Part shown: in pieces, positions 22,321 to 33,124 of the stretch
Layout of the letters: each line of letters opens with the position of its first letter
Numbering within the stretch: the stretch's first letter is position 1
Origin: Talinum fruticosum
Lineage: Eukaryota; Streptophyta; Magnoliopsida; Caryophyllales; Talinaceae
Length of the DNA stretch: 64,000 nucleotides
Assembly (NCBI GenBank): GCA_021018815.1
Contig: JAITYX010000122.1
Location: 62,001-126,000, forward strand
Direction: 5' to 3'
Notes under the pieces: model-generated
Databases searched by the model: none
What the model saw: the letters and a program-made list of their open reading frames with translations, nothing else
Told to the model about the DNA's origin: nothing
Program-made: the position numbers and the translations under genes

Positions 22321-22690
22321 AATTGAGTGCTCTAAAAAGATATTGCAACACCATTCAAATAGCTATGTGTTATTATGTTAGTATGTCTTGTTTCTATCAT
22401 TGTATGTCTTGTATCTACTATAGCCATGTGAGGTATCTTATAACAGTGTGTATTGTAGCCATTAGGACATCCTATGTAACCTATCTCCTTTATATAAGGA
22501 GAAGTATCTCCTATGTATCCTATGTATCTACTATGACTTGAGTAAAAAAAGAAGTGGGGGTTCTCCATTTCTCTATGAGCAAGCATATCTTATGATCTTT
22601 GTATCTTTAAGTTCCTCTTCAGTCTTATCATTGTAATATATCAACTTTCAAGCTTTTAATAAAAAAAGTTTTTCGGCAAGAAATGTTATT
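22321..22690 (+). promoter_or_regulatory. possible pararetroviral promoter and polyadenylation region
   Basis: Follows the viral coding relic. TATATAAGGA lies at 22491-22500 and AATAAA at 22658-22663, about 160 bp downstream. In caulimoviruses the large-transcript promoter and its polyA signal have this order and about this spacing. Repeats of the type 'cctatgtatc' surround the TATA motif. No tRNA-Met primer site was found downstream, so the identification rests on context and spacing. Confidence 0.4.
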
Positions 22691-24090
22691 CAATCAAACC
22701 TCATATCTTAAATATTGTAATTTCTTTATTAAAGTCTCACTATCCTTAAAAAGATTAAAACTTGATTAGTGACTATAGTCTAAGGTAGGAAATGAAAAAA
22801 TCTATGTCATACCTAATCTAAGGGAGGTGTGGTTAAGATTATCGATCTTTGTAAATTGGAAGCTAAAGGAATGTCAGGGACCAATGCCAAGTTCAGGAAA
22901 TGAAACTCTCTAATTAAATTTAATTATTTTGCTAAGTATGGTAGGCCTATAATAATAGAAAATATAATATTTATTATAAGTACTAGATTGTAATTAGTAC
23001 CAACAAAGTCATTTTAGGAACTTAAAATCGTTAATAAGCTTTTTCACAAAATACCCTTTAAGTTTGTGTTTTTGCACATTCTACCCCATTCTGTGTCAAA
23101 AATACAAATTTTAAAAGTTTGTGCCAAAAAAGTAAGAAAAAGAAGTTAAGAAAAAGCTTGTCATAAAACTCAAGGGGACTTATAATCGTTTTTCAAAACT
23201 TGGGGTCTGAAAAATAGATGACCCTAAAACATTGGTACCCGGTGACATTTATTAATTTTACAAACATCATTTTAAAGCCATGCAGAAGAACCAAATTTGT
23301 TAGTTTTAATATAATTCCCCTTTTTCTTCTTATTTATTATAGGCTGGTGTACATGACATATAATGAAGCATTGCTTAAGAGAATGGATGAAGAGGACTTT
23401 CAATCATTTCATTGTTCCCCACAACCCATCTCGGGATGCACACTTCACCATCCGGGTTTACAACATCTTGTTGAAACGATTGCAAGGAAAATATTTTACA
23501 GCCTGTCATTGTTAGTTAATCTAATTTACTCACGAGTATCATTTCATATGTACGTTTACCCCATCATAGAAGTCGATGATAACTGCAAATGATGTACAGT
23601 ATGATAATAAGACTATTTCCATTATGTAAAATGAGAACAATACACAATATTGTCCTGATATTGTGGTCATATTAACAGCAATTCTTATAAAGACCATTAG
23701 GGAACATATGTACAAAATGGACTACAACAGTTCCTGCAAACAAAATTGACTTGAATGGTGGCATATATTAGGTATAGTTACCAACTACTTACACAAGCTT
23801 ATCTTCTTGAACGCAAAAGTTGAGTGTAGTCAATAATAATAAAAGAAGGTTGTTAAGAGAAAAGTAATTATGAAGAGAAATATGGTATGAGAGTCTGGGA
23901 GTATACTGAATTAGGGTAGGATTAGAAGCACATGTCCGAAAAAGGCGAGAGTTATTCCTACCTCCTAGGACGTTTTCCCACCTTCAAAAGTCAACACGTG
24001 GACGACACTTCTTTATTTCGTGAGAGTATGCTTATCAAATGATATTATCTGAATAAATATCTGAATAAATATAAATATAAAAAATTTATT
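22691..24090. other. unassigned AT-rich sequence
   Basis: No recognisable protein. A 124-residue open frame at 23218-23592 has no feature supporting coding. The segment 23030-23200 resembles a short non-coding repeat with partly inverted ends ('atcgttaataagctttttc' against 'gaaaaagcttgtc'). Confidence 0.4.
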
Positions 24091-24259
24091 TATTTTTGAT
24101 AGGGAGTCAGTTGACCCCACCGACACCACGCTGGATCTGCTAGTGGTCATCATACGGCTGTATATTTTTATGAAAATTCCATCGGTCCATTTTTCATGAC
24201 AGTTTGTTCGTTTAACGGTCGTTAAAGACCCGTCATTAAAAGTGGTTCCTGTAGTAGTG
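24091..24259 (-). mobile_element. CACTA-type transposon terminus (candidate)
   Basis: On the minus strand the segment ending at 24259 begins CACTACTACAGGAACCAC and continues with AATGACGGGTC and AACGACCGTTAAAC. This fits the CACTA terminal motif with subterminal GACGG/AACGACCG repeats of plant En/Spm-like elements. No partner terminus or transposase was found in the window, and the inner boundary is arbitrary. Confidence 0.5.
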
Positions 24260-24829
24260 CAAGTAACGTCAGTGGTAATCATCTCAACCCTCCAATTGGA
24301 TGACTATCATACGACAATGACAGTAGGTAAGCATTTTTCAAGCTGATTAATGGAAATTGAGATCGTTATTGTTCAGTATTGTACTTACAATTCGCACATG
24401 AAGCAAGTTCAAAATGTGGTTGAGAATTAGGTCCTTCTCCTATTTTAATATACAAGATGGGCATGTCTTTTATCACAACAGGTGCTGCAAACTGAGATTA
24501 ATAAAAGATTTGTTGATTAGAGAAGTCACATGTTGGCTAGGGTAAGTGAAAGCCATAAATGATTTACTTATTACAAAAAGTGGCATTATGGTTGGGCAGA
24601 AGTGGGGTTTATCACTACACATGACTGACTTAAAAATCTATTGTACCGGTTCACGCATTCATTGCAGTAACTATGTGAAATGAACAAAATTTGATTTCAT
24701 ATGATCAGTATAAAAGGTTTCATAGGTGAAGGCAATATACTGTGAAAATAGAGTTAAACACAATGCGACCACCCACCCTTAGCTCTCAATTCACCAATTT
24801 GTACGTATTAAATCACACATGTCACACAT

Positions 24830-25840
24830 ATTAGCTTCCATAATTGGGCCTTGTTTAGTAGGATGAATATTGGTGGACATGATTCAGGTGACATTATTAA
24901 TATTGATTCGGTTAATGCTAGTAACTTTACTCCTCTACCGAACTTGATCCTCCAATCTTTCATGGATTGTCCAGTTAGGTCCTGGGATGTTGACTTCAGC
25001 TTAAGTAATCGGAGACATCTCTGAAACTTGAAAAGTCGATTCCCCTTCATCTACATTGTTCCAGGGAAAGTACATATCATCATAGAGTTTGGCAAGCACT
25101 GGCCACCTAAATGGAAAACTAGTTTATAGGAGGACGGAAGATGGGCATTATGTTTAGAAAACATGTATGAAGGTGATAATATGTTGCTTGACATTGATCC
25201 CACCTCGACACCAATATACATTCCCCGAGGGATGTATACTATACGTCCCAATGTGACAGACATCCAAGATGCAGTGGTTGGACAGACAATACTTACTTAT
25301 TTGTCCTAGCAAAACATTCATCTAACCAACCTATAGGATGTGAATGACATCCTTCATGATTTGCAAGCAAGAAAAACAACTTCGATGGTGAGGTTTTTGA
25401 ACCGATACCAGGAGGTAAACCACATGAAGAAATTCTTATTTATGTATGGAATTGTATAGGAATACCAAGAGCTTCATTAAGCCCAACTTGTACACTATGA
25501 GATCCATCACTTATTCACCCGTGATTGTGTCAACAGAGACACATTTTGTTTGAAGGAATGCGAGGATGCTACTTGGCCAAGAACATGATATGGAGTCCTT
25601 TTAAGTGAAATAATGGGTTTCGTTTGATGAGTGGTTATCTTATGTGACCCCTCCGAAGTGGATCTCAATACTATCACCGATGACGAGAACCATGTGTACT
25701 TTGTTGTCAATGTAAGCCTTAATTTGTTATTCATTATTTACTACACATATGCATTGCATTTCCACCTCTTATTCCAACACCTAACACACATATTTACGTT
25801 ACTTGTTAGGGGATTCAATGAGTGTGGGCATAGCAACACA
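24830..25840 (+). pseudogene. unrecognised coding-like stretch, interrupted by the Sirevirus
   Basis: The plus strand from about 24860 to 25840 has long open segments with few stops and non-repetitive amino-acid composition, for example NLILQSFMDCPVRSWDVDF and NMLLDIDPTSTPIYIPRGMY. Near the end a GT..AG segment (25711-25809) looks like an intron, and the following segment (GFNECGHSNTY) runs into the insertion site at 25844. After removal of the Sirevirus it continues for a few residues at 42618. I do not recognise the family. It could be an old transposon gene or a dead host gene. Confidence 0.35.
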
Positions 25841-25844
25841 TACC

Positions 25845-27265
25845 TAAAGACTCAGGTATACTCTCTATCTCTTTTAGGTTTTGATTCTAAGTCATTATAA
25901 GCTTTATAGAAACTTATATCTAAGTTTTCATCTTGTTCCGACCCACTCGAAACCATTCTTCAAGCATAATATTTCTTAACCGTGTTTCGACCCACTCGGA
26001 CACAACTCGGAATAATCGCATGAGTAAATAATTTCTCTAACACTTTTATTCCGAGTACCGACTTTGTGTTTCAAATGAAAATGAAATACGAGTGTTAATT
26101 CTTCATTCTAAATCGGTTTATTTATTGAGAATTATTTACTTAATCAGGTGTATGTATTCTAATTATTTATTCTTTCTAACTTGATCATTTTAAGGACTGA
26201 CTCAAGATGGAATATGAAGCTAATGGATATTAGACTTAGAAAATTCCATTCTTTTAGGCTAAAGATAATTAAGGGCTTAATTACTTTGATTTAATTATTA
26301 CTTTTTCTTAATCTTGAATCAAAGTATTTTTATACTTTGAGTACCACTCGATTTGCTTTTGTAGGTTGATTAAACAAACCTAATTTACTTTTTAAATACA
26401 AAAGTTGTTGATTTCTAGTCGTTAAACACCAGCAGACAGTAAATTACCCATTTCCGGACATGGCTCGGACACCGTGTCAAGGTTGTTTGTTTCCAAAACT
26501 GGAAAACTTCAACTTTGAGTCTAACGGTTGTTTCTACCCTAGATTTCAATCACCACCAGAGGGATGGACAATCTTTTGAGCCAAGGATCACTACACAACG
26601 TTCACATCTCAACGAGATCTTTTTCGAGTGACTCGGACTAGCCGTTACCGGGGCTTTTGAAGCTCACCAGTCCGGAACAAGTCTCAACGGTCATTCGTGG
26701 TGCTTATAAATAGAAGTCACTCCACAAGACTTGAAGATTGTTGGAACCGAACACATTCTACTATTACTCAATCTTCTAGCTTTTACAACTTCAAATCCGT
26801 AATCTCTTACTTTTTGAGTTATAAAGAAAGTCTTATAATACTTCTACTCTTTACTTTCTTTGTAAGTCCCTTGACTGAGTGGTAAAGGGTAACTCAACTC
26901 AATTGTCCTCGACTATAAGGGTTAACTCAGTCAGGAAGTAATAGATCAAATAATGGAACTTCTAAGTCTAGGAAAACTTGTAAAGGAATTGTCTAAAGGA
27001 GCAATTCGGTTAGAGTCGATCCTTTCTAATTGAGGATTCAATTAGTGGATTTGACTTGGTGATTGGATTAGCATTGTGCTGTGCTTTTCCGACCAGGGAG
27101 GGATTCCACGTATTTCTCGGTGTTTAACTTTCTCAGTCCAATCTAGACTCGGAATTAGTTTCTCTTTCTAATCTGTTCAAAATTGTTTGTTTTTTCTAAA
27201 AATTTTCCATCACCCCCTATTCACCCCCTCTAGGGTAACTTAACCTCTCCAAGAGCAAACCTTCA
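25845..27265 (+). repeat. Sirevirus 5' LTR (1421 bp)
   Basis: Aligns end to end with 41194-42617. Its first bases read TAAAGACTC where the 3' LTR has TGAAAACTC, so the canonical TG has mutated. It ends CCTTCA two bases before the primer site. Confidence 0.9.
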
Positions 27266-27267
27266 AT

Positions 27268-27279
27268 TGGTATCGAGTC
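27268..27279 (+). other. primer-binding site, tRNA-Met type
   Basis: TGGTATCGAGTC directly follows the LTR. The canonical site is TGGTATCAGAGC; the CG in place of CAG is the same kind of change seen across the window. Confidence 0.65.
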
Positions 27280-27323
27280 TAGCCTTTCAAAAGGATCTCA
27301 CAATCCAAAGGTATAAAGATCAA

Positions 27324-30300
27324 ATGGCTCGGAACAATGGAGAGTTCGATAAAGGAAGATCATCTACCAAACCACCCAAGTTCAAGGGGCCTAACTTTGC
27401 ACACTCGGAAGAAGATGATGGAGTGCTTTCTATTGGATAATGATGAGGAAGTATGGAACATCATCCAAAATGGGAACTTCATTCCAACAAAGATGGAAGG
27501 AGTTAAATATGTGCCAAAGAGAAGTCGAGTACAATACCGAAGAGAATGAGAAGTTCGAAAGAACTTCAAAGCCATGAACACTCTAATGTTTGCTATAAGC
27601 TCAGAAGAGTACAACGAGTGTCAGCCTGTGACACAGCCAAAGAGGTGTAGGATACACTTGTCAACACCTATGAAGGAACCATACAAGTGAAACGGCAAAG
27701 ATAGCTCAATATCTTCACAAGTATGAGCTCGTTTAAAATGGAGCCATAAGAGAACATCTCTTAGATGTATGCTCGGTTCACCGAGATTACAAACAATCTC
27801 AAGTCTCTAGATAGAAAGATCTCTCACGAACAAATGGTTAGAAAAATCCCGAGAAGTCTACCAAAGAGAAGATGGGGTCCCAAGGTGACGGCAATTGAAG
27901 AGGCTCAAAATCTCTCTCAACGAAGCCTCGATGAGCTCATTGGGAAGCTACTTACTCATGAGCTGCACCTAGAAGAAGAGGATGCCGAGGTCAGCACCAA
28001 AAAGAACATTTCACTTAAGGCCTCGTAAAGTAGACGACAAAGTCCGAGCTTCTCGGACTCGGAAAAGGATCCAATGGCACTCATTGCCCGAGGCTTCAAA
28101 AAGATGATGAAGTACAGAAAGTGGCAAAAGAGGTCAAAGGAAGAGTTCTACAAGAATGACAATAAAGGTAAATACTCATTCCCTTCTAAATTATCTTTAA
28201 CTAAGAACTCGATCTGCTTTGAGTGTGGCAGGAAAGAGCACATTGTTAAGGATTGTCCAAAGAGGAAGAAGGACAGAAAGAAGAAAAAGGCAATGGTGTC
28301 TACCTAAAGTGATGATGACTCATCCGAGGATGATGATTCAAATGATTCAAAGTGTCTAATGGCACCGACAAACTCGAAGCTGAATCCGAGTTAGACAATG
28401 ACAACTCGGATACTAAGGAAACAAGTCCTCATGAGGTAATTGAATACTTCCTTCAGTTTTTCAAAGTTGATCTTATTAGATATATTTTTACTTTGGAAGA
28501 AAAGTCTAATTCGACTCTTCCGATTTTAAAGAACAACTTGAGTCTCTTACTCGCTGAGAGTACTTGTTTTCAAAATTAAGTTAGAAGACTAAAAACAAAA
28601 TCCGAAAGTGCTTGAGACCGAGTGCTCAAGACAATGAAACCGAGTCTAAGTGCCTTAGAATAGAAAATGAGCATCCGAAAAGGAAGCTCAATGAATCTCA
28701 AGAGTTGATTTTAAAACTCACTCAAGGTCAGAAAAACCTTTATCTTTTACTTGGCTCTTAGTGTGTCTCATTCAAAAAAGAAGGTCTTGGTTACAATTCG
28801 AAGAGAAATCTAATTCTTATTCAAGTCTTTTCAAAACCGATTCCGAACCGTAAAGTTCAAGAAGGCTAAGCATGGTCACATTCACTCGCATGAAAAGAGG
28901 ACTTATCCCATACCAGTTTATAGGAAAAAGTCTTCTCAACTCTGTTTACAAAAGAAAAGATTTTCATATAAAAGAGACATAGACTAAGTTTTCTAAAAGG
29001 AAGACTCGGAACCAGACAAAACCCAAAATTATTCAAATCGGGTTCCTAAAAGTGCTCTTCCTCGGAGAAAAACCACACTAAAGACAATTCATTGGGTTTG
29101 TAAGAGGAAGTGAGAAAGGTTAGTTTGTTTCTGTCTTGTAGGTAACCCAAAACAGCAGGGTCACATTTGGTACTTAGACAGTGGTTGCTCACGCCATATG
29201 TCTAGAGATTCAAGACTCTTTTCCGAGTTAGAAGACTTAAAGGAAGGAAAAGTCACATTTGGAGATAACTGCAAAGGCAAGATAGTTGGGACTGGCAAGA
29301 TTAGTCAAGGAAACAACTCGGTCAGTCCAGTCTACCTTATCAAAAAGCTCAAGTACAATCTCTTTAGCATCTCTCAACTATATGACAAAGGTCAAGAGGT
29401 AAAGTTCACTCGGACCAACTGCTACATTTTTTATGTACTCACCAAATAGACAAAGCTCTCGAGTCCGAGGTCGGGTAACACTCATACTAGTCCTTTTTAG
29501 ATTCTAGTCATAATTTATCTTGCTTAAAAGCATCTTTGAATGATGATTCATGGACATGGCATCATAAACTAGGTCATATTAGCATGCATACTATCAAGAA
29601 ACTTGCATCTCATGGAGTGGTTAGGGGTTTACTTAACTATGCATTTAAGAAAGATAAAATTTGTGAAGCATGCACAAAAGGAAAGCAGGTCGGATCATCC
29701 TTCCAACCACTCAAAACCATGTCTACATCCAAAGTGCTTGAATTGGTTCATATGAATTTGTGTGGTGAAATTCCTATGAAAAGCTTAGGAGGTAAATCAT
29801 ATGTGCTTGGTTATTGTTGATGATTATTCACGATTTACCTATGTTTTCCGAGGAACAAGAATGAAGCTTTCAAAGACTTCATTAAGATCCGTAGGAAAAT
29901 TCAAGTGGAGTTTGAGACTCGGATCAAAAGAATTCGAATGACCATGGAAGGGAGTTCGATTACTCAAAATTTGCAAATTTATATGGAAAAAATGGCATCT
30001 CCCACAACTTCTCTGCACCATGAACTCCTCAATATAATGGAGTAGTGGAGAGAAAGAACAGAACTCTTGAAGAAATAGGAAGGACCATGATGATTGAAAA
30101 TGATCTACCTTACTATTTACTGCTACTGAGGCGATCAACACGACGAAACTATACTCTCAACGAGATGCCTCATCGGACCCATCCTGAAGAAGACACCCTA
30201 TGAGTTGTACAAAGGAAAGAAGCTCAACATCTCTTACTTGGACCATTCGGATGTAAATGCTTTGTGCATAACAATGGTTACAAACATCCGACTAAGTTTG

Positions 30301-30416
30301 ATGCTAGATTATATGAAGGTATATTTACGGGTTACTCATCTCATAGTAAATCTTATCGAATTTTTAACAAAAGTACTAATAAAGTGGAAGAAAGCATCCA
30401 CATTGTTTTTGATGAG
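27324..30416 (+). pseudogene. Sirevirus gag-protease-integrase, disrupted
   Basis: Opens at ATG 27324 (MARNNGEFDKG). The UBN2-type gag carries the motif KRRWGPKVTAIEEAQNLS (about 27870). A CCHC knuckle is present (CFECGRKEHIVKDC, about 28218-28260) with a Lys-rich tail, then an acidic spacer. Protease has the intact D-S-G in WYLDSGCSRHM (about 29170-29200). The integrase zinc domain shows its HHCC pattern (WHHKLGH near 29550, CEAC near 29680). In the catalytic core the first Asp is Asn (HMNLCG, about 29750), while the later Asp (NDHGREFD) and Glu (VERKN) remain. Multiple frameshifts occur. The integrase is cut after VFDE by the Athila-like insertion and continues at 36576. Confidence 0.88.
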
Positions 30417-31809
30417 TGTTGAAAGAAATATTTACCGCAAGTGCGCGGCGTAGCTGTAGCTAGGAACCGAGCAAGTACGGGTCGTGTCCACAAGGAACTC
30501 ATTTTCAAATACTAAATCCACCTAAAAACTCTAATCTAGGTAAAAACTCGGTTCGACAAGTGATTTAGTTTTCGGATTCAACTAATAACAAAAACAACTA
30601 TGAGAGATCAATGAATAACAAGCCTTAGATTGGGATTAATCACACTATTATGTCTGAAATCAACATCAAATACCGCTTAAGATTTGTCTATGCTAGCAGT
30701 TTAGAAGGGGAGACACCAAATTAAACCTATCTTCGCCTACTTTCGAAGGTCAAAGACTAATCTTGCACAATCTAATCACCTATTTTCATAGGATTAACAA
30801 AGAACAAAATCATAAAGAATGAATCTCACAACCCCGATTAAAACCTTAATTATTTTCATAATGAAGTTCTAATCGCTCACAACGTCATTCTAGGTAAGTT
30901 TTCATCTTTCGATGTTTACAAAACCCTAATAAAAACATATGAGTCCTCTTTCGAGGAAATCAATGAAAAAGTGATGAGCGAAGTGAATTCTAACCTAACA
31001 AGCATAGAACAATTCAATTGGCATTCAATTCATGATTATCAAGGCATAATAGGGATCAATCCCAACCTAAGCAGAGAAATTAGCCTCTAAACATGATACT
31101 AAACAATTGGCAGAATTTAGGGAACATAGCCATGGAGAAACAAAGAGAAATTGTGAAGAAAAGATAAAGAGAAGAAATTACGATTACCGAATAAAAACTT
31201 GAAGCGATTCAATCATACATAAACTTGGAGTAGAAAATTCGAATTGAGTGTTCTTGATTCTCCCTTAGGGGCTACCTCTCGAAAACCCTAGCTAAAATTT
31301 AGAATTCTGGAAAAGATCCCTCAAAATTACAATTTGGAAACTTAACTATCCGTGGAAACAGTAGTCGCACGGCAGTGCAATGTCACACGGGTACCGTGCG
31401 AAATTCTACCATAGTTTCGCACAGCTCGTGCGACTTCGCACAGCTGTGCGAAAACTCGAACTCTCTGCCCATTTTGCACAGGGGCTGTGCGAAAACCCTG
31501 AAGTCTCCGTCCATTTCGCACGGCCTGGGCAACTTCGCACAGGGGCCGTGCAACTTCTCTTAATGTGTTTTAGGCTTCTTTCTTGCCTCCTCTTGGGCCC
31601 GAACTCTCCTCTTCATCGCTTCTCATCAAATTAGCCTCGGAATCTCTCTAATTTAAGCCCAAAAACCTGTAATAAAGAGATTTACGAGCTTAGGTGACGA
31701 TAAAGAGAAAATAAGCAAAATCTAACCTAAAACTAAATATAAATAATTGAAATCATCACGGAATTGGGTTAGATAATGCCTTAAAAACCGATAAAAACAA
31801 GGTTTAACA
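30417..31809 (-). repeat. Athila-like 3' LTR (1393 bp)
   Basis: On the plus strand it begins TGTTGAAAG and ends GGTTTAACA. It is the complete copy: the first 80 bp or so, including 'gcaagtgcgcggcg' and 'gtacgggtcgtgtccac', are missing from the other LTR. Confidence 0.9.
31366..31556. repeat. cluster of GTGCGAA/TTCGCAC palindromes in the LTR
   Basis: About 190 bp packed with half-sites GCAC/GTGC, many as TTCGCAC or GTGCGAA. It includes the 18 bp perfect palindrome TTCGCACAGCTGTGCGAA (31435-31452). A matching but diverged cluster lies in the other LTR at about 36128-36323. Confidence 0.85.
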
Positions 31810-31822
31810 ACTCCCCCATGCT
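31810..31822 (-). other. polypurine tract of the Athila-like element
   Basis: The minus strand reads AAGCATGGGGGAGT directly before the 3' LTR, as in Athila/Tat elements. Confidence 0.75.
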
Positions 31823-33124
31823 TAACTCTTACTTGTCCCCAAGCAAGACTATCAATTAACGATCCCGGGGTTAAAACCTCGCATTCACCCTCCTCGAGTA
31901 ACGAGTTAAGAGTTCAATCAATAGGGATTACCATGCCCAAAGAGAACCTATTCAAAGTATCATACTTCCATAAAAACTTTCCTGAAAACTTCAATGACTA
32001 CAATGCTTGGTTGCAATGCACAATTGTCTCATATTGAACCACAATAACATTCATGACGCCCTCAAACAAATGGCGAACTAGCTTGACCGGTGGAACCTCA
32101 CTTTAGGAAATGTGGATCACTCCATCTCATTTGAAATTTCTTTTTGAGGTTTCTCTCAACATCTCTTTCCAAAACACAACCTACCATAGGCTTGGTCATA
32201 TTCTCATTCTCCACCACTATAGAGGCAAAAATGCAAGTGCAATCAAGAGGTCTTTCAAAGCTTATAACGTGGCCAAGGTTTATTGGTAGAAAGGGGAACC
32301 AATTTGGGATATGTGGAACTAGATAGCCGAGGCCTAACAGCTAAGGAGCAAAAACACTTCCAAACATGACTAAAAACTTTCTCCCAATTCACCTCTTTGA
32401 GCACAACATGGTTTAAGACAACTTTTGGAATAAGCATACAGACTTTTTTGAACTTTCTACATGTCAACCACTTATTTCTTCACTTCTTTTCTTTTTTTTT
32501 TTCATTCAATTTTTCTTCTTTTTTTCTTTATTTTTTTCAAATATTCAAAACTTTCAGGAATAGATATAATTGGCATGGGAATCATAAATACTACTCAATT
32601 CCAAAAGAGTCTAAAAGGGGAACTTATCATTTTTTTTTTCAACTTGGATCCCCAAATCAAACTACAAACTGAATGAAACACTCCATCATTCAAACCAAAA
32701 CTACCCAATAAGTATTGCTCCACTAAACCCGGCTTTGGTATAGGAAATGTATAGAGGCCAAAGGTAAAGTGGATGCAGGTGTATCAAGAAACAAGGTTAA
32801 AGCTCAAAGGGGTAGCAAAATGGTATAAATGAATGAGATGGCTTTTTGGCTCATGTAGCTTGAAAACAAACGAATGCCTCTATCATATTACACAATGCAT
32901 ATGCCAAGTGTGGTCTCAAGGAGAAATAGAGCAAGTTCTAGAGGTATGCATCAAGGAAAAGTCACACAAAGAACGAACATGAGACTAAAACCGATGAATT
33001 AGTCTATAAGGCTCAAAGTCTCACGGGCTTATCCACCACGAGTCAACAATTAGCTCAAAGATTTACCACATGCTCAAGTTTACCAATCATGCAAAGTCCG
33101 GGTGAGCAAGTCGGTGTGCATAGC
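31823..33124 (-). other. 3' non-coding region of the Athila-like element
   Basis: Lies between the protease remnant and the polypurine tract. I see no RT, RNase H or integrase motif on either strand. Contains T-rich and A-rich low-complexity stretches at 32485-32545 and 32625-32640. Confidence 0.6.

Noticed and set aside
23218..23592. 124-residue open frame
   Set aside because: No recognisable motif, AT-rich composition, and no splice or neighbour support.
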